Assembly: GCF_004016515.1 (NCBI RefSeq)
Contig: NZ_SACT01000010.1
Coordinates: 124,001-188,000 of the forward strand
Length of the DNA: 64,000 bases
Reading direction: 5' to 3'
Source of the DNA: Rubrivivax albus
GTDB taxonomy: Bacteria > Pseudomonadota > Gammaproteobacteria > Burkholderiales > Burkholderiaceae_C
Part shown: positions 53,228 through 61,254 of the stretch, one piece after another
How the letters are laid out: the number at the start of each line of letters is the position of its first letter
How positions within the stretch are numbered: position 1 is the stretch's first letter
Program-made: the position numbers and the translations under genes
The notes under the pieces: model-generated
What the model was told of the DNA's origin: nothing
What the model saw: only the letters and a program-made list of their open reading frames with translations
Databases searched by the model: none

Positions 53228-53922
53228 GTCAGGAACCGGGTGAAGCCGGCCACCGGCTCGCGGTCGGTGACCAGAGTGTTCTCCACCGCGGCCGGGTCGG
53301 CATGGCCGAGCGACATGCCGCAGACCACCATCTCCGCATCCGGCAGCTGCAGCTGGGTCGCGATGATGCGGTGCCACTGGGTGAACGCGGCCTGCGGGCA
53401 GGTGTCCAGCCCACGGGCCCGGGCGGCGACCATGATGTTCTGCAGGAACATGCCGTAGTCCAGCCAGCTGCCCTGCTGCATCACGCGGTCGATGGTGAAG
53501 ATCAGGCCCACCGGCGCGCCGAAGAAGTCGTAGTTGCGGCCGTGCTGGGCATGCATGCGGGCCTTGTCGGTCTTGGCGATGCCCAGCAGTCCGTAGAGGT
53601 CCCAGCCCACCTTGCGCCGGCGGTCGATGTAGGGCGACTGCCACTCGGTGGGGTAGTAGGCGTACTCCTCGCTGTGCGCCGCGCGCTGCACCGGGTCGTC
53701 GTACGCCGCCTGGATGGCGGCGGACAGCCGTGCCTTGGCGTCGCCGGTGAGCACCGTGACCTTCCAGGGCTGGGTGTTGGTGCCCGACGGTGCGCGTGCG
53801 GCGACGGTGAGGATCTGCTCGATCGTCTCGCGTGCCACCGGCGTGGGCAGGAAGGCGCGGATGGACCGGCGCGAGGTGATCGCCGCATCGACGGCGGCGA
53901 TCGTCTCCGGGGTGAAGCTCAT
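53224..53922 (-). CDS. Nitroreductase-family FMN oxidoreductase
   Basis: A 232-residue protein of the nitroreductase fold. The FMN-phosphate arginines are in 'SRRSIRAFLPTPV', and further family pieces are 'AARAPSGTNTQPWKVTVLTG', 'GSWLDYGMFLQNIMVAARARGLDTCPQ' and the C-terminal 'MSLGHADP'. I start at the ATG at 53922, which overlaps the stop of the histone-deacetylase-family gene (ATGA); the frame is open upstream only inside that gene. It is probably an NAD(P)H-dependent reductase of nitro-, quinone- or enone-type compounds. Confidence 0.9.
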   Translation of the reverse strand: MSFTPETIAAVDAAITSRRSIRAFLPTPVARETIEQILTVAARAPSGTNTQPWKVTVLTGDAKARLSAAIQAAYDDPVQRAAHSEEYAYYPTEWQSPYIDRRRKVGWDLYGLLGIAKTDKARMHAQHGRNYDFFGAPVGLIFTIDRVMQQGSWLDYGMFLQNIMVAARARGLDTCPQAAFTQWHRIIATQLQLPDAEMVVCGMSLGHADPAAVENTLVTDREPVAGFTRFLT

Positions 53923-54938
53923 GCGCCTGATTGTTCCATCGAATGTTGGCCCGAATGCTTCGCAGTTCCCACAATGCCACCCGAATCCGCGCTGGCCTCG
54001 GCGCGACGCGCCTGCCAGCTCTGCAGCGCGAGGGCCAGCGTGCACTGCTGGATCGCCACCGTGGTGGCCAGGTCGCGCCCGTAGCCGCCGGCCATGCTCA
54101 CGGCCACCGGGATGCCGCGCGTGGCCAGCGCGTCGAACACCCGCCGGTCCCGTTCGGCCAGACCGTCGGCGCTCAGCTTGAGCCGACCCAGGCGGTCGTT
54201 CTCGTGCGGGTCGGCACCGGCCAGGTAGAAGGCCAGGCCGGGCGGCGCGTCGGCGGTGCGCGCCCAGGCATGGTCCAGCGCCTCGTCCAGCGCTGTCAGG
54301 TACTCGGCGTCGCCGCAGCCGTCCGGCAGGGCCACGTCCAGGTCGCTCGCCTCCTTGCGGTGCGGGAAGTTCTTCTCGCCATGCAGCGACAGCGTGAAGA
54401 CGCTGGGGTCATCGGCAAAGATGGCGGCCGTGCCGTTGCCCTGGTGCACGTCCAGGTCGATGACGATCACGCGCAGCATGCGCTGCAGGTGCCGGTGCCG
54501 GCGGTGCCATTCCGCCTGCATCAGCCGCGCGGCCACGGCCACGTCGTTGAAGACGCAGTAGCCCGAACCCTTGTGCGCATAGGCGTGGTGGGTGCCGCCG
54601 GCCAGGTTGGCCGCCACGCCCTCTCCGGCCAGCGCCGCGCGCGCAGCGGCGATGGTGGCGCCCACCGAGCGCCGCGCGCGCTCGGCCACGCGTTGCGACC
54701 ACGGGAAGCCGATCTCGCGCTGCTCGGCATCGGACGTCAGCCCCTCGGCCACCGCCTGGATCCAGCGCGGCGTGTGCGCCAGCGCCAGTTCACCGTCGCT
54801 GGCCGGCGGCGCCTCGGTGACGCGGATGGCGGGCAGCTCGCGCTCCACCGCCTCGCGCAGCAGGCGGTACTTGCTCATCGGGAAGGTGTGCCCCGGCGGC
54901 AGCGGGAGCACGAAGGCGTCGGCGTGGTAGGCGATCAC
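53919..54938 (-). CDS. Histone deacetylase family protein
   Basis: A 339-residue zinc amidohydrolase of the HDAC/AcuC/acetylpolyamine-amidohydrolase superfamily. The catalytic dyad is H117-H118 in 'GGTHHAYAHKGSGYCVFNDVA'. Zinc ligands are D163 and H165 in 'DLDVHQGNGT' and the Asp in 'GADPHENDRLG', and the tyrosine region reads 'SMAGGYGRD'. The start is GTG at 54938, overlapping the fused oxidoreductase stop (GTGA). The sequence after it, 'IAYHADAFVLPLPPGHTFPMSKY', is the normal HDAC N-terminus. Substrates could be acetyl-lysine proteins or acetylated small molecules. Confidence 0.92.
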   Translation of the reverse strand: MIAYHADAFVLPLPPGHTFPMSKYRLLREAVERELPAIRVTEAPPASDGELALAHTPRWIQAVAEGLTSDAEQREIGFPWSQRVAERARRSVGATIAAARAALAGEGVAANLAGGTHHAYAHKGSGYCVFNDVAVAARLMQAEWHRRHRHLQRMLRVIVIDLDVHQGNGTAAIFADDPSVFTLSLHGEKNFPHRKEASDLDVALPDGCGDAEYLTALDEALDHAWARTADAPPGLAFYLAGADPHENDRLGRLKLSADGLAERDRRVFDALATRGIPVAVSMAGGYGRDLATTVAIQQCTLALALQSWQARRAEASADSGGIVGTAKHSGQHSMEQSGA

Positions 54939-57607
54939 GCGCCCGACGATGCCACGAAGGCCTGCAGCGCGTCGGGCTCGGGTTTCTGCAGCAGCTTGGT
55001 GAAGGCCTTGGCGCTGCCCGGTGGCCCCACCCACAGGCCGCCCGCCAGCGCCCCGCCGCGCAGGATCAGCTGCCACCAGGCCAGGTCGTCGGCGCGCGCG
55101 TGGTGCACCGTGTCGCCGGGCTTCGGCGCCACGTCGCCCCAGCTGCGCAGGTCGATGCCGTCGCACTTGAGCTGCAGCACGATGCGCGGCGGCTGATACG
55201 ACGCGCCGTCACCCCACAGCGCACCGACGGCCGCGGCCGCCTGCGCCGCGCCCACGGGCCACAGGCCGCCCGGCTGGCCCGGCAGTTCCGCCACGTCGCC
55301 GATGGCCTGGATCAGCGGGTCGCTGGTGCGCATCGCGGCGTCGACCACGATGCCGCGGTTGACGTTCAACCCGGCAGCCTGCGCCAGGTGCACGTTGGGC
55401 TGGATGCCCAGGCAGGCGACGAAGAGGTCGGCGCGCACGCGCGGGCCGTGGGCCAGCCAGGCATGCGTCAGCAGCGGCTCGCCGTCGTAGCGGGCCACCG
55501 ACATGCGCGTGCCCACCTGGATGCCGATGCTCTCCAGGTAGTGCGCCAGCCGCGCCGCGCCAGGCGCGTCGAGCTGCGCGTTCATCAGCCGGTCGGCGCG
55601 CTGAAGCAGCGTCACCTTCAGGCCCAGGTGGTGCAGCGCGTCGGCGGCCTCCACGCCCAGCACGCCGCCGCCCACCACCAGCGCACGCCGGCTGCCATGC
55701 TGCTTGACCCAGGCGCGGATCTGCTGCGCGTCGTCGGCGCTGCGCAGCACGAAGGCGTTGGGATGGGTCAGGAACCGGTCGTCCGGCGGCGCCGAGCGCG
55801 CACCGGTGGCCAGGATCAGCCGGTCGTAGCGCAGCCACTCGCCGGTGTTCAGGCCCACGCGGCGGTTCTCGCGGTCCAGGCGCACGGCCACGGCGCCGCG
55901 GTGCACCGTCACGTCGCGCCCCGTGGCCCAGTCGTCGGGAACGAGGCGCAACGCCTGCAACGCGCCTGCGGTGTCGTCGTCGTAGACCAGGCGGCCGATG
56001 CCCATGCGGTTGTAGAACGGCACCGGCTCGTTGCCGACGAGGGTGATGCGCAGACTGCCGCTGTCGCGGCGCAGCGCCTCGGCCGCGCTCATGCCGGCCA
56101 CCCCGTCGCCGACGATGACCACGCGGCCGATGCCCGCGGCCTGCGCCTTGTCCACCTGGGGCCGGCGCAGCACGCTCACCGGCGCCTCGCCCGCGCGCGG
56201 GTCACGGTCGATCACCACCGGCCCGCGCACCGTGCACATGCAGGCCAGCCGCGCCCGGCCCTCCAGCCCCAGGCGCTGCAGCGTGGCGAGCTCGTCGTCG
56301 TCGGGCGGCGAGAGATGCTCGCCACCGTCGCACACGGCCACCGGGTCGGCGCCGCAGACCCCGGCCCGGCAGCCATAGGCGATCTTCAGGCCGGCGTGCT
56401 CGATGGCCTCCAGCAGGGTCTGCTCCGGCGCCACTTGGAAGGCGATGCCGGTGGCGCGGTCGGTGACCTCGGGCTGCCCCGCCTGGCCCGCCAGCCGGTC
56501 CTTCAACGCCCGGCCGCCGCCGATCTGGGTGCGGGTCTCGTCGGCGTGCGTCGGCGCCGCCGCCGGCTTCTTCGCGCGTGCGGCCTGGGCCTCGCGGTAA
56601 TGGCGCTCGGCGCGCAGGCCGCCGACCGCCAGCGCGCCGGCCAGCACGACGCCCAGCCCTTGCGCCGCGTCGCGCAGGACCCCAAGGGGCTCGGCCCCCG
56701 CCAGCCAGGCCAGCGTGTCGACGATCACCGGCCCGGCGAAGGCATAGAACACCGCCAGCGCCACCGCACCGAAGGCCATCGAGATGCGGTAGGGCGTGGT
56801 CGGCACGAAGGCCACGGCCAGCGCATAGGCCCCGGCCGACGCCGCCGCGCCGGCGGCCAGCGCCAGGCCATTGGCCGCCGCCGTGGCCTGGGCGCCGGCA
56901 CCGCCCAGGAAGTAGCCGAGGATCAGCCCCGGCATCAGGCCGATGAACAGCCGCCGCTGGCCGGCCCAGCGCGGGTCGTCGTCGTAGACGTCGCTGAACA
57001 CGGCGGCGCGCGGGTTGAAGTCGTAGCAGTTCTTCTGGCAGCCCAGACAGGGCTCGCAGAAGCCATTGCGCACCACCACCAGCGGCGCCTGGCCGTAGTC
57101 GCGCTGGATCGGCCCCAGCGGACAGAACGTGCCGCACCAGCCGCTGCGGCCCTTGAACCACCAGCCGCCCGCCAGCGCCAGGACGAGCACAGCGCCGAGC
57201 ACGGCGGCCAGCGCCGCGCCGTCGTGGTTGAGCAGCGGCGCCCGCAGTGCGACGGCACCGACGAACAGGACCAGCGCCACCGAGAAGGCCCAGGTCTTCG
57301 CCACGGCCGGCAGGTCGCGCCCGCGCGAGACGCCGGCCTGGCGCGGGATCTGGTTGAGCGTGGCCATCGGGCAGACCTGGCGCCACAGGCCCGGCGCCAC
57401 GACCAGCAGCGCCGGCAGCACCGGCACCGCCAAGCCCCAGAACAGCCGCAGGCCCAGGGTGGGCGCCCAGATCAGCCCGCCGATCAAGGCCAGCACCGTC
57501 AGCAGCACCACCACCCGCAGGGCCCACCAGACCGCCACCGGCACACGCGCTGGCCGCTGCGTGTAGTTGGCAAAGAAGTTCAGCGGGGCGGGGCTGGCCA
57601 CCGGCAT
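54935..57607 (-). CDS. Fused membrane polyferredoxin / [2Fe-2S] ferredoxin / FAD-NAD(P)H oxidoreductase
   Basis: An 890-residue multidomain protein. Residues 1-330 are a NapH/NosR-like membrane domain with several helices. Its cysteine motifs are CPMATLNQIP (C79), CGTFCP (C158, C162) and CEPCLGCQKNC (C184, C187, C190, C194). Residues about 385-465 are a ferredoxin-like [2Fe-2S] domain with C413, C418, C426, C456 and C458. The canonical third cysteine position reads D421 ('CGAD'). Residues 494-800 form a pyridine-nucleotide-disulfide-type flavoprotein ('GRVVIVGDGVAGMSAAEAL', 'LVVGGGVLGVEAADAL', 'LFVACLGIQPN'). The tail, 'LQLKCDGIDLRSWGDV', is rubredoxin-reductase/NirB-like. It probably moves electrons between NAD(P)H and a membrane carrier. 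It starts nine bases after a cyclic-nucleotide-binding gene and overlaps the HDAC gene. Confidence 0.85.
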   Translation of the reverse strand: MPVASPAPLNFFANYTQRPARVPVAVWWALRVVVLLTVLALIGGLIWAPTLGLRLFWGLAVPVLPALLVVAPGLWRQVCPMATLNQIPRQAGVSRGRDLPAVAKTWAFSVALVLFVGAVALRAPLLNHDGAALAAVLGAVLVLALAGGWWFKGRSGWCGTFCPLGPIQRDYGQAPLVVVRNGFCEPCLGCQKNCYDFNPRAAVFSDVYDDDPRWAGQRRLFIGLMPGLILGYFLGGAGAQATAAANGLALAAGAAASAGAYALAVAFVPTTPYRISMAFGAVALAVFYAFAGPVIVDTLAWLAGAEPLGVLRDAAQGLGVVLAGALAVGGLRAERHYREAQAARAKKPAAAPTHADETRTQIGGGRALKDRLAGQAGQPEVTDRATGIAFQVAPEQTLLEAIEHAGLKIAYGCRAGVCGADPVAVCDGGEHLSPPDDDELATLQRLGLEGRARLACMCTVRGPVVIDRDPRAGEAPVSVLRRPQVDKAQAAGIGRVVIVGDGVAGMSAAEALRRDSGSLRITLVGNEPVPFYNRMGIGRLVYDDDTAGALQALRLVPDDWATGRDVTVHRGAVAVRLDRENRRVGLNTGEWLRYDRLILATGARSAPPDDRFLTHPNAFVLRSADDAQQIRAWVKQHGSRRALVVGGGVLGVEAADALHHLGLKVTLLQRADRLMNAQLDAPGAARLAHYLESIGIQVGTRMSVARYDGEPLLTHAWLAHGPRVRADLFVACLGIQPNVHLAQAAGLNVNRGIVVDAAMRTSDPLIQAIGDVAELPGQPGGLWPVGAAQAAAAVGALWGDGASYQPPRIVLQLKCDGIDLRSWGDVAPKPGDTVHHARADDLAWWQLILRGGALAGGLWVGPPGSAKAFTKLLQKPEPDALQAFVASSGA

Positions 57608-57616
57608 GCGCAGCCC

Positions 57617-58087
57617 TCAGTCCGCCGGCTGCAGCCGGCGCAGCCGCAGGGCCACGTGGGCCGCCAGGTCGCGCAGCAGGGCCAGCGCGATGCGCGGCTG
57701 CCAGGCACCGAGTTGCTGCAGCGCCTGCGGCGTGAGCATCAGCAGGTCGACCTCGGTCTCGGCCACCACCTCGGCGGCCGCCGGTGCGGCGTCCAGGAAG
57801 CCGAGCATGCCGGCCACGTCGCCTTCACCTCGCCGTTCCGACGGCTGACCGGGCACCGTCACGCGCAGGTGACCGTTGGCCACGAACACCAGCGCAGGCG
57901 CCAGCTGGCCGACCGCCAGGATCACCGCACCGGCCGGGTAGCGGCGGCGCGTCATGAAACCGATCAGATGCGCCCAGTCGGCGTCGCCCAGTTCGGACAG
58001 CAGGCGCGGCGCGGGCGGTGGCACGGCGGAGGGGGTCGGCGCGGGCGCAGGGCTTGCCGCACCGTACTGGAAGAAGTCGTCGGCCAT
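57617..58087 (-). CDS. Cyclic-nucleotide-binding domain protein without DNA-binding domain
   Basis: A 156-residue protein. After a Pro/Ala-rich N-terminus comes one cNMP-binding fold: 'LIGFMTRRRYPAGAVILAVGQLAPALVFVANGHLRVTV', 'GEGDVAGMLGFLDAAPAAAEVVAETEVDLLMLTPQALQQL' and a C-terminal helix. The usual PBC arginine (RxAT) is not evident, so whether it binds a nucleotide is uncertain. There is no helix-turn-helix, so it is not a Crp/Fnr transcription factor. It probably regulates the fused oxidoreductase encoded nine bases downstream. In some genomes such domains are fused to that enzyme. Confidence 0.8.
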   Translation of the reverse strand: MADDFFQYGAASPAPAPTPSAVPPPAPRLLSELGDADWAHLIGFMTRRRYPAGAVILAVGQLAPALVFVANGHLRVTVPGQPSERRGEGDVAGMLGFLDAAPAAAEVVAETEVDLLMLTPQALQQLGAWQPRIALALLRDLAAHVALRLRRLQPAD

Positions 58088-58135
58088 CAGCGTGTCTCCT
58101 GCCGTGCGCCGCGGGGTGGTTCCGGCGGCCTGTGG

Positions 58136-59296
58136 TCAAGGGTCACCGTCGTCATAGGCACTGGCCAGATGGTGGCGCGCTGCCGCGCGCAGACCGGCTT
58201 CCCAGTCTGCGCCGGAGTCGGACAGCCCCAGGCGTTGCCAGAGCACGGCGTACAAGGCGTCCCGCCCGGCAGCGTCGGCGCCGGGCATCGCACGCGCCAG
58301 CGCCTGCGGGGACAGATCGGCGGCCAGGCGTTCGGCCGCGCCATCGAAGGCCGACAGCAGCCTTCGGTCGTGGTCGGCGAGGCTTTGGCCCACCTGCGCC
58401 AGCAACGCATGGGGATCGCCGGCGAGAAGCCAGCGCAGGGCCTGGTCGGTGTCGGGCGCCAGCTGCAACGGCGACACCAGCGGCAACGCGGCGGCGCGGC
58501 GGGACCCCAGCGCGCTGCGCACCCGCGCCTGGCGCGCGAGCTGGTCGCGCAGCAGGTCCACCGCGGCCCGCAGCAGCGCGCCGATCCGGGCCGCCTGTTC
58601 GGCCGGCGACAGCCCGTCCAGCGCCCCCGGTGGCAAGCCCTGGCCCGCGAGCATGGCACCGGCACCGGCCGCCGTGGCGGTGCCCGCTGCGGGCGGGGCC
58701 GACGAAGCGCCGGGCGCGCCGCCAGGCCCAGGTGCGACGGGTACGGGCAGGGGTGACGCGGCCGCCGGCGGTGGCTTGGGCGCGGCGGCCGGCGCGGGCC
58801 GGATCCGCGTGAGGGCATCGTCGTCGTCGACCGGCAGTGGGGCCGATGCGGCAGGGTCGCCGCCGCGGGCCGGTGGCATCACCAGCGGTGCCGTGTCTTC
58901 GACCGTCGTGGCCGGTGACGGCGCCTCCACCGGCGGCGCATGGGGCTGCACCCGAGCCGCCATGTCGGACGCCGGCGCGCCACGCAGCGACACCGCGAAC
59001 GCATAGGGGCCCATCTCCACCCGATCACCGTCACGCAGCAACTGCTCGCCGTCCATGCGCACGGCAGACCGGTTGACGAAGGTGCCATTCGTGGACAGGT
59101 CCCGCAGCACCCAGCCGCGCGGTGTGGACAGGAGCTCGCAGTGGCGGGCCGACAAGGCGAGACTGCGGTCGGGCAAGGCCCAGTCACAGGCCGGGTCGCG
59201 ACCGATCACGTAGCGGTCGCGGCCAGCTGGCACCTGCACCGTCGTGGGGGGCCCCTCCTTGCGATCCGTGCCGCCGATCAGCGTCAACACCAGCAT
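58136..59296 (-). CDS. FHA-domain protein, TagH/ImpI-like
   Basis: A 386-residue protein. The FHA domain (about residues 25-105) has the phosphothreonine-binding residues: GR in 'YVIGRDPACDWALPD', S-x-RH in 'LSARHCELL' and 'LSTNGTFVN'. A Pro/Ala-rich linker leads to a helical C-terminal domain ('LLRAAVDLLRDQLARQARVRSALG', 'ALRWLLAGDPHALLAQVGQSLADHDRRLLSAFDGA') that resembles type VI secretion TagH/ImpI proteins. No other type VI genes are nearby. AAGGAGG lies a few bases before the ATG. It is the first gene of the minus-strand operon, 48 bases before the cyclic-nucleotide-binding gene. Confidence 0.8.
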   Translation of the reverse strand: MLVLTLIGGTDRKEGPPTTVQVPAGRDRYVIGRDPACDWALPDRSLALSARHCELLSTPRGWVLRDLSTNGTFVNRSAVRMDGEQLLRDGDRVEMGPYAFAVSLRGAPASDMAARVQPHAPPVEAPSPATTVEDTAPLVMPPARGGDPAASAPLPVDDDDALTRIRPAPAAAPKPPPAAASPLPVPVAPGPGGAPGASSAPPAAGTATAAGAGAMLAGQGLPPGALDGLSPAEQAARIGALLRAAVDLLRDQLARQARVRSALGSRRAAALPLVSPLQLAPDTDQALRWLLAGDPHALLAQVGQSLADHDRRLLSAFDGAAERLAADLSPQALARAMPGADAAGRDALYAVLWQRLGLSDSGADWEAGLRAAARHHLASAYDDGDP

Positions 59297-59389
59297 CCGC
59301 GCCTCCTTGGCCGGTGCCCAGAATACACGCCGCCCGAGCGGGGCTTCCGCGGCCCGTGGCCAGCAGGTCCTGGAGACAGCTCCCTAGAA

Positions 59390-59463
59390 TGTTGCGGCGC
59401 AACAAAAATAGCTTGCATTGCGTCCGGCGGCCCCTATACTTCGAATCATGCTGCAGTGCAGCA
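59390..59463. promoter_or_regulatory. Phasin promoter with TGC-type palindromes (candidate PhaR sites)
   Basis: TTGCAT (59413-59418) and TATACT (59435-59440) form a promoter with a 16-base spacer. Two perfect odd palindromes flank it: GTTGCGGCGCAAC (59390-59402) upstream, and TGCTGCAGTGCAGCA (59449-59463) over the predicted transcription start. The second contains CTGC-N3-GCAG, the form reported for the PHA-responsive repressor PhaR. This fits release of repression when PhaR moves to PHA granules. Confidence 0.6.
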
Positions 59464-59525
59464 AAGATGCCCGAAAGCGAAGTCCGGGCATGCCGATTCC
59501 TGAACCCTGAAGAACGGAGCCCATG

Positions 59526-60083
59526 ATGACCCCCTTCACCGCTGAACAGATGATGGCCGCCCACAAGGCCAATGTCGACACCCTCTTCGGCCTGACCAAC
59601 AAGGCCTTCGAAGGCGTGGAAAAGCTCGTCGAGCTGAACCTGCAGGTTGCCAAGTCGAGCCTGACGGAAGCTGCCGACGCGAGCAAGGCCATGCTGTCGG
59701 TCAAGGACGCGCAGGAACTGCTGGCCCTCCAGGCCGCGATGCTGCAGCCCAGCGCCGAGAAGGCCGCCGCCTACAGCCGCCACCTGTACGACATCGCCGC
59801 GGGCACCAATGCCGAGGTGACCAAGGTCGCCGAAGCCCAGTTTGCCGACGCGCAGAAGAAGATGATGGCCGTGGTCGACACCGCCGTGAAGAACGCGCCG
59901 GCCGGCACCGAGAACGCCGTGGCTCTGGTGAAGTCGGCCGTGGCCGCCGCCAACAACGCCTTCGAGAGCGTGCAGAAGGCCGCCAAGCAGGCCGCCGAAG
60001 TGGCCGAAGCCAACTTCCAGGCCGTGACCAGCACCGCCGTCAAGGCCACGCAGACGGCCGCCAAGTCGCGCCGCGCCGCCTGA
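59526..60083 (+). CDS. phaP: Phasin (PHA granule-associated protein)
   Basis: A 185-residue all-helical protein of the betaproteobacterial phasin family ('TAEQMMAAHKANVDTLFGLTNKAFEGVEKLVELNLQV', 'LLALQAAMLQPSAEKAAAYSRHLYDIA'), with an Ala/Lys-rich C-terminus. Phasins coat PHA granules and control their number and size. I choose the ATG at 59526 because GGAG ends six bases upstream; the adjacent ATG at 59523 is also possible. Its promoter carries PhaR-type palindromes, linking it to the phaCAB operon 30 kb away. Confidence 0.93.
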   Translation: MTPFTAEQMMAAHKANVDTLFGLTNKAFEGVEKLVELNLQVAKSSLTEAADASKAMLSVKDAQELLALQAAMLQPSAEKAAAYSRHLYDIAAGTNAEVTKVAEAQFADAQKKMMAVVDTAVKNAPAGTENAVALVKSAVAAANNAFESVQKAAKQAAEVAEANFQAVTSTAVKATQTAAKSRRAA

Positions 60084-60214
60084 TCACGGCGCATCGACCG
60101 CCTCGGGCGGGGCGGCGGAACTTCCGCTGCCCTGCCTGATCAGAGCCTGTGCCCGGGCCATCCCCGGGTCTCTCTGGAAGGTTGTCTCCTCGGAACCTCG
60201 CGTTGGTTCCATTC

Positions 60215-60245
60215 CGGCCCGGGTCTCCCCGGGCCGTTTTTCTTT
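60215..60245 (+). terminator. Intrinsic terminator after the phasin gene
   Basis: CGGCCCGGG (60215-60223) pairs perfectly with CCCGGGCCG (60228-60236) around TCTC, followed by TTTTTCTTT. It lies 132 bases past the phasin stop. A weaker GGAACC/GGTTCC repeat precedes it at 60192-60210. Confidence 0.85.
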
Positions 60246-60258
60246 GGCGGCCTGCGCC

Positions 60259-61203
60259 TCAGGGTTCGACGCGCCGGAAGGCCGCGAGCCGCGCCCGCAG
60301 TGCGGGCAGCGCGGCCAGGGCCGCGTCCCGCCCCGCCGCGATGGCCCGGTGGCGGGCCGCGAAGTCGGTGCCCGGCACGCCGTCCAGCGCCGGTCGGATG
60401 ACGACATCGGCGCCGCGCAGTTCGTGGCGGCTCAGGCTGCGCCCCATGATCGAGAAGGTCTGCAGCAGCAGGCGGAACGGGTCGCCCGTGGGCTGGCCCT
60501 GCGGTGCCTCGCCGATGTCCACCGCGATCACGAGTTCCGCGCCCATCTGACGCGCTTGGCTCACCGGCACCGGTGCCACCAGGCCGCCGTCGACGTACTC
60601 CCGACCACCGATGCCCACCGGCGTGAAGACGGCGGGCACGGCGCTTGACGCGCGCACCGCCAGGCCAGTGTCGCCACGGCGGAACAGCACCGCTTCTCCA
60701 CTGTCGAGATCCGTGGCGACGATGCCCAGAACGCGCGGCATCCGTTCGATGGTGCGACCACCGGTCTGGTCGCGCACGTAGCGGGCCAGCGCATCGCCGC
60801 GCAGCAGGCCGCGGCCGGGGAAGCCCCAGTCGGCGATCGCGGATTCCGCCATCGACGCGCCCAGGCGGGCCAGCGCCGCGCCGTCGTGCCCCGATGCCCA
60901 CAGCGCCGCCACCAGGCTGCCGGCCGAGGTGCCGGCCACCAGGTCGGGGCGGATGCCGGCTTCCTCGAGCACCTGGATGACGCCGATGTGGGCAAAGCCA
61001 CGGGCGGCACCGCCGCCCAGGGCCAGACCGATGCGGGGCGGCGGTGGGGGCGGAGGCGGGGGCGGCGGCGCCACAGGCGTCGCCGGTGCGGCGGGTGTCG
61101 GCGCCGCCGGCGCAGGCGGTGTGCTCGGCGCCGTCTGGCAGCCGGCCAGGACCACCGGACCGGCCAGCAGGCACACCGCCATATTTCTTCTGGATATGTT
61201 CAC
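60259..61203 (-). CDS. Patatin-like phospholipase, lipoprotein
   Basis: A 314-residue protein with a lipoprotein signal (N-region NISRRN, lipobox L-A-G-C, lipidated C22), a Pro/Ala-rich linker with a run of eleven prolines, and a patatin domain. The oxyanion motif GGGAARG begins at residue 63, the nucleophile is S93 in 'GTSAGS', and the catalytic Asp is in 'VDGGL'. It resembles RssA-type single-domain patatins. I start at GTG 61203 because it supplies the basic N-region of the signal; the ATG at 61182 would shorten it. It converges with the phasin gene and is divergent from the cys operon across 51 bases. Confidence 0.85.
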   Translation of the reverse strand: MNISRRNMAVCLLAGPVVLAGCQTAPSTPPAPAAPTPAAPATPVAPPPPPPPPPPPRIGLALGGGAARGFAHIGVIQVLEEAGIRPDLVAGTSAGSLVAALWASGHDGAALARLGASMAESAIADWGFPGRGLLRGDALARYVRDQTGGRTIERMPRVLGIVATDLDSGEAVLFRRGDTGLAVRASSAVPAVFTPVGIGGREYVDGGLVAPVPVSQARQMGAELVIAVDIGEAPQGQPTGDPFRLLLQTFSIMGRSLSRHELRGADVVIRPALDGVPGTDFAARHRAIAAGRDAALAALPALRARLAAFRRVEP

Positions 61204-61254
61204 TCTACTTCTTTGTAGTTTGAGAAATAACAGGTGCTGCCTAAGCTGCCTGCC

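Noticed and set aside
55100..58756. A 1,218-codon plus-strand open frame across the redox operon
   Set aside because: It is antisense to the fused oxidoreductase, cyclic-nucleotide-binding and FHA genes, which have clear motifs. Its composition is His/Arg/Gln/Ala-rich and typical of a shadow frame.
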